A stretch of 64,000 nt of DNA, from the NCBI GenBank assembly GCA_016795245.1, contig JAEUIA010000086.1:83320-147319 (forward strand). The letters run 5' to 3'. The notes beneath the pieces are model-generated. The model was not told the origin of the DNA. It saw only the letters and a program-made list of their open reading frames with translations, and made no database searches. The stretch's first letter is position 1. Each line of letters begins with the position of its first letter. Below, piece by piece: positions 60,843-64,000 of this stretch. Source of the DNA: Planctomycetota bacterium (lineage in GTDB: Bacteria > Planctomycetota > UBA1135 > GCA-002686595). A program made the translations under genes and the position numbers.

Positions 60843-60848
60843 AGTCTA
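60843..60848 (-). promoter_or_regulatory. -10 element TAGACT for the 277-aa gene
   Basis: On the minus strand TAGACT ends 10 nt before the TTG start at 60832. Together with TAGGAT at 60876-60881 on the other strand it forms a compact divergent promoter pair in 55 nt. Confidence 0.45.
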
Positions 60849-60875
60849 CGCGAAAAACGGCTCCGCTGCCGATGC

Positions 60876-60881
60876 TAGGAT
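60876..60881 (+). promoter_or_regulatory. -10 element TAGGAT for the M1 aminopeptidase gene
   Basis: TAGGAT ends 6 nt before the ATG at 60888, too close for a ribosome-binding site, so the transcript should be leaderless. Confidence 0.5.
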
Positions 60882-60887
60882 CCGCGA

Positions 60888-63359
60888 ATGAACGGAGTCT
60901 GGCGACCGCTCGGGGTGCTGTTCGTGTGCCTGGTCGGGTGCGCGGGTCCGGCCCGCTTGGGCGTGCCGGCTCAAGTCTCGACGGGCTACGACGTCGATCA
61001 CTATGCACTGACCTTGGCGATCGATCCGGCGCAGCGTGCAATCGCTGCGCGCTGCACCGTTCGTCTGTTCGCTCTCGTCGAGCCGCTGCCGCGCGTGCAG
61101 TTGGATTTCGCCGGGCTCGAGGTCCGCTCGATCACGGACGCAGCCGGGCGAGCGCTGCGCTGGAGCCGCTCGGGCGAACGCCTGGAGATCGAGCTCGCCG
61201 ACCCGTTGAAGCGCGGCGAGTACGCCGAGATCACGGTCGACTACCACGGCACACCGGAGCGCGGACTCTGGTTCACGCGCGAGCGCGACGGCGTTCCGAC
61301 GCAAGTCTTCACGCACGGCGAGTGCCTGGACGCGCGCGGCTGGTTTCCTTGCCGCGACGATCCCGACGAGCGCGCCACGAGCGAGATCGTCGTGACGACT
61401 CCTGTCGGATGGAGTGTGATCGCAGCCGGCGAGCGCGTCGAGACCAGGCGAACGGGGGCGACCGAGACGGCGCGTTGGAGGATGACCTTCCCGCACCCGG
61501 CGTACTTGACGACGCTCGTCGCCGGCGAGTTCGAACTCCAGCACGAGGACTGGGAAGGCCTTCCGCTCACGTACGCGGGCCCCCCCGAAAGAGCGCGGAA
61601 CATGCGCGCTGTCTTCAGCGAGACCGACGACATCCTGGCGTTCTTTTCGGGCTTAACCGGGGCTCGCTACCCGTACGCGCAGTACGCGCAAAGCTGCGTC
61701 GAGAACTTCCCCTACGGCGGGATGGAGAACATCTCCGCGACGACCCTGACCGACACGGTGTTGACGGACGAAGACGGGCTGCTCGACGAATCGGCACGCG
61801 AGCTGATCGCACACGAAGCAGCGCACCAGTGGTTCGGGAATCTCGTGACGTGCAAGGACTGGTCGCACATCTGGCTCAACGAGGGCTTTGCGACCTACTT
61901 CGCCGCGCTGTTCGAGGAACATGCGTCCGGTCCCTCGGCGTTTGCTCACGCCATGCGACAGATCCGTGCACACTACCTGGCGCGCGATGTCGGGCCGAAT
62001 CGTCGCCCGCTGGTGCTCCGTCCGCGTGCCGATCCGATCGAGTTGTTCTTCACCGGGCACGCCTACCAGGGCGGCGCGGTGCGCCTGCACTACCTGCGGT
62101 CGGTGCTGGGGGACGTTGCGTTCTTCGCGGGCATCCGTCGCTACCTGGCGCTGAACCGCGGACGCGGTGTGGTCACCGACGATTTGCGCGCCGCGTTCGA
62201 AGCTGTTTCGGGACACGACCTGCGCCCGTTCTTCAACCAGTGGTTCTACGCGCCCGGATACCCCGAGATCTCGGCGCGCTGGGAGTTCGATCCGGCGGCA
62301 GAGCGCGTGACGCTCGCGCTCGATCAGACGCAGGAGTATTCGGACGGAACACCGGCGGTGTTCGCGTTGAGTCTGGACATCGAGCTCGGTACCGAACACG
62401 GTGTGCGCCGCGAACGCGTGCTCATGGATTCGCGGCGTGCGCGCTTCGAGTTCACTTGCCGAGTCGCACCCCTGTGGGTGTGCGTCGATCCGTATGACGC
62501 CGTGCCGATGAAACTCGACGAACGGATGACGACGAAGCAGTGGCTGTCGTTGGCCGCGCAGGGCGCCGCACCTGGCCGGCTGCGCGCGACCGGGGTCCTG
62601 GGGCGCGAACGCGCACGGACGAGGGATCCTGACGTGCGCCGCGCTCTGACTGAAGTGCTGTCACAGAGCGCGGCGTCGGACGCGAGTCCGGACGTACGCA
62701 AGGCGGCCCTCGCGCATCTGATCGCACCGATCGTGAGCGACAAGCAACCCATGATCGTCAAGTCCGCTGCGACACGCGCGCTGCTCATGCAGATTGCCGA
62801 GCACGACGCGGATCGAGACGTGCGCAGCGCCGCGTACGCCGGGCTCGAGCTGTACTGCCCGGACGACGACATCGGCAAGTTCGCCGCGCGTGCGCTCGCA
62901 GAAGCGCGCGGCTGGAAGTTGCGCGCCGCGATCACCGCACTGGCGGCCGCCGCACGCGGCACGGACGCCTTCGAAGTCCTGCGGGCCCAACTCGCGACTT
63001 CTTCACCACACGGCCTGTTCGAGGGCAGCATGCTCGCGGAACTCGCGGCGTCGCGTGACGGCCGCGCGCGCGGGTTGTTGATCGAGTGGGCGCTGGACGA
63101 GACTCGCCCCGACGGAGCCCGCGCCGTCGCTGTGCGCGAGTGGATGCGCCTGGGACTCTTGTCCGGAGATTCAGAACTCGTCGCGAGCCTGCTCGCGAGC
63201 ACGCGCTACCGCGTGCGACGTGAAGCGATCGCAGCGCTGGCGGTGATCGACGACTCGCGCTCGCGGACGGCGTTGAAAGAGCACGCACAAACCGCACCGC
63301 ACGCGCACGAGCGGCACGCAGCTCGACTCGCGCTCAGCCGCATGGTGCTCGACCAGTGA
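60888..63359 (+). CDS. M1-family aminopeptidase lipoprotein with HEAT-like C-terminus
   Basis: 823 aa. Lipoprotein signal ends at LVGC (Cys18). M1 signature: exopeptidase motif YGGMEN (G277-N281) and the zinc site H309-E310-x2-H313 with E332 in WLNEGF, exactly the HExxH-x18-E spacing. Residues about 545-823 are helical repeats (RRALTEVLSQSAA, DVRKAALAHL, DVRSAAYAGLELY, RVRREAIAALAVI) resembling the HEAT/ARM domain that follows the catalytic core in some M1 enzymes. It removes N-terminal residues from peptides in the periplasm. Its stop overlaps the ferritin-like gene by 4 nt. Confidence 0.9.
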   Translation: MNGVWRPLGVLFVCLVGCAGPARLGVPAQVSTGYDVDHYALTLAIDPAQRAIAARCTVRLFALVEPLPRVQLDFAGLEVRSITDAAGRALRWSRSGERLEIELADPLKRGEYAEITVDYHGTPERGLWFTRERDGVPTQVFTHGECLDARGWFPCRDDPDERATSEIVVTTPVGWSVIAAGERVETRRTGATETARWRMTFPHPAYLTTLVAGEFELQHEDWEGLPLTYAGPPERARNMRAVFSETDDILAFFSGLTGARYPYAQYAQSCVENFPYGGMENISATTLTDTVLTDEDGLLDESARELIAHEAAHQWFGNLVTCKDWSHIWLNEGFATYFAALFEEHASGPSAFAHAMRQIRAHYLARDVGPNRRPLVLRPRADPIELFFTGHAYQGGAVRLHYLRSVLGDVAFFAGIRRYLALNRGRGVVTDDLRAAFEAVSGHDLRPFFNQWFYAPGYPEISARWEFDPAAERVTLALDQTQEYSDGTPAVFALSLDIELGTEHGVRRERVLMDSRRARFEFTCRVAPLWVCVDPYDAVPMKLDERMTTKQWLSLAAQGAAPGRLRATGVLGRERARTRDPDVRRALTEVLSQSAASDASPDVRKAALAHLIAPIVSDKQPMIVKSAATRALLMQIAEHDADRDVRSAAYAGLELYCPDDDIGKFAARALAEARGWKLRAAITALAAAARGTDAFEVLRAQLATSSPHGLFEGSMLAELAASRDGRARGLLIEWALDETRPDGARAVAVREWMRLGLLSGDSELVASLLASTRYRVRREAIAALAVIDDSRSRTALKEHAQTAPHAHERHAARLALSRMVLDQ

Positions 63360-63829
63360 GCGCGAACGCAATCGAATCGGGCCCCGTGCATCCTTCCTTG
63401 GTGCGGGATATGCGAATCGCGTTGCTCGCAGAATTCGGAGCGCGTTCGATCTACGGCTGCCTGTCGAAGCGCATGCGCGACGCCGAGTTGCGCCAGGTGA
63501 TCGTGGAATTTCACGAAGAGGAATCGCAGATCATCGCGAAGGTGCAGCGGTTGCTCGCTCTGTGCGGCGCGCGCAGCGTGCCGTCGCGCAGTCGACGTCG
63601 GGCGTTCATGTCCTGGGTGCTGGCCTTGAGCTCACGCGGTCGGGCGGATTCGCTGGCGCTGCGCTCCTGTCACGACGCAGAGCTCACGGTGGCACGTTGG
63701 TACAGCGAGTACGCTCGCTACCTGGGGCAAGTCGGCGCTCGGGCAGAGGCGCGTACCTGTGAAGAACTGGCCCAGACGAAAATCCGGCACGCACGCATCC
63801 TCGAAGCCTGGATGTCACGCCGCGCTTGA
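63356..63829 (+). CDS. ferritin-like domain protein
   Basis: 157 aa, GTG start overlapping the M1 stop by 4 nt. Four helices with Glu/His positions typical of ferritin-like di-iron bundles: EFHEEESQIIAKVQRLL near 51-67 and SCHDAELTVARWYSEYARYL near 104-123. A basic loop (SVPSRSRRR) separates the two halves. This is consistent with a rubrerythrin or DUF2383-like iron protein, but the exact family is uncertain. It may protect against peroxide or store iron. Confidence 0.5.
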   Translation: MSANAIESGPVHPSLVRDMRIALLAEFGARSIYGCLSKRMRDAELRQVIVEFHEEESQIIAKVQRLLALCGARSVPSRSRRRAFMSWVLALSSRGRADSLALRSCHDAELTVARWYSEYARYLGQVGARAEARTCEELAQTKIRHARILEAWMSRRA

Positions 63830-63850
63830 CGCTTAGGTGGCGCGTTCAGT

Positions 63851-64000
63851 CCTGCGAAACTAGCCCGGATTTCTCACGACGATTGAGTCAACGCGCCGCG
63901 GTCCATCGCGTAAGTGGAGTTGGAAAAAGAAGTTCCGACTCACGCGAGAGGACCAACGGCGATGACAGAGTGTACGCAACCCACGTTCCGATTCGAAGCC
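63851..64000 (+). mobile_element. possible left end of an IS1380-family insertion sequence
   Basis: The 130 nt after the ferritin-like gene include a segment CTAGCCCGGATTTCTCAC (63860-63877) of the kind found in terminal repeats of IS1380 elements, followed by a short AT-richer stretch and a transposase-like reading frame at the window edge. The right end is outside the window, so target duplication cannot be seen. Confidence 0.35.
63962..64000 (+). CDS. IS1380-type transposase, first 13 codons only
   Basis: Starts at the ATG at 63962; only MTECTQPTFRFEA is visible before the window ends. That opening (MTEC-T then aromatic residues and Glu) is, from memory, like IS1380-family transposases. 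There is no clear Shine-Dalgarno, but AGAGGA lies about 12 nt upstream. Confidence 0.4.
   Translation, partial: MTECTQPTFRFEA

Overview
The window is dense, G+C-rich bacterial chromosome (about two thirds G+C by eye) with about 53 protein genes, most of them with recognisable domains, and no rRNA, tRNA or CRISPR array that I can support. The gene set suggests an aerobic Gram-negative bacterium with an outer membrane, most likely a deep planctomycete lineage: LPS transport and core genes, many lipoproteins, VWA/HEAT and carboxypeptidase-regulatory-like proteins, a caa3-type oxidase operon with DUF420 and a small CxxC membrane protein, and DUF3108. That placement is inference; no marker gene is present to fix it.

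Layout. 1-5790: a 5'-truncated HEAT+VWA protein, a CAP-domain protein and a thioredoxin-like/TPR protein. 5811-5912: an unusually long hairpin. 5913-11573 (minus): a kinase-pseudokinase-LpxL-like fusion followed by phoB, phoR and phoU. 11627-16282: an LptF/LptG permease pair, a TPR lipoprotein and a GT9 heptosyltransferase. 16322-23833: an NtrY-like sensor kinase, an extended SDR, a 1219-aa repeat protein and a GT2. 23766-30034: a small lipoprotein, a galactokinase-like GHMP kinase, a Pro/Gln-repeat TPR protein and two lipoproteins. 30146-35061: leucine-type dehydrogenase, a DUF3108 protein, an anchored hypothetical, a group III truncated hemoglobin and YgfZ. 35159-43615: a tightly overlapping respiratory operon (cytochrome c, CtaC, CtaD, CtaA, CtaB, CtaE, Sco, DUF420, small CxxC protein, beta-propeller protein). 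43623-51647: Nudix, coiled-coil protein, then hpt-rluA-truD-mtnP-M28 peptidase-asparaginase. 51668-58539: EF-hand protein, DegT aminotransferase, an NSS symporter with a coupled 36-aa partner, an APC permease and a solute-binding lipoprotein. 58648-64000: a metallopeptidase, an unknown gene, an M1 aminopeptidase with a HEAT-like tail, a ferritin-like protein, and at the very edge the start of what looks like an IS1380-type transposase.

Themes. Same-strand genes are usually coupled by 1-4 nt overlaps (ATGA, GTGA, TTGA, TGATG). At least eight transcription-unit heads carry a TAnnnT -10-like hexamer only 6-12 nt before the start codon and no Shine-Dalgarno, which suggests leaderless or near-leaderless mRNAs. 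TTG and GTG starts are frequent. The most unusual items are the kinase/pseudokinase/acyltransferase fusion in the Pho operon, the 102-nt palindrome after phoU, and the 36-aa protein translationally coupled to the NSS transporter.
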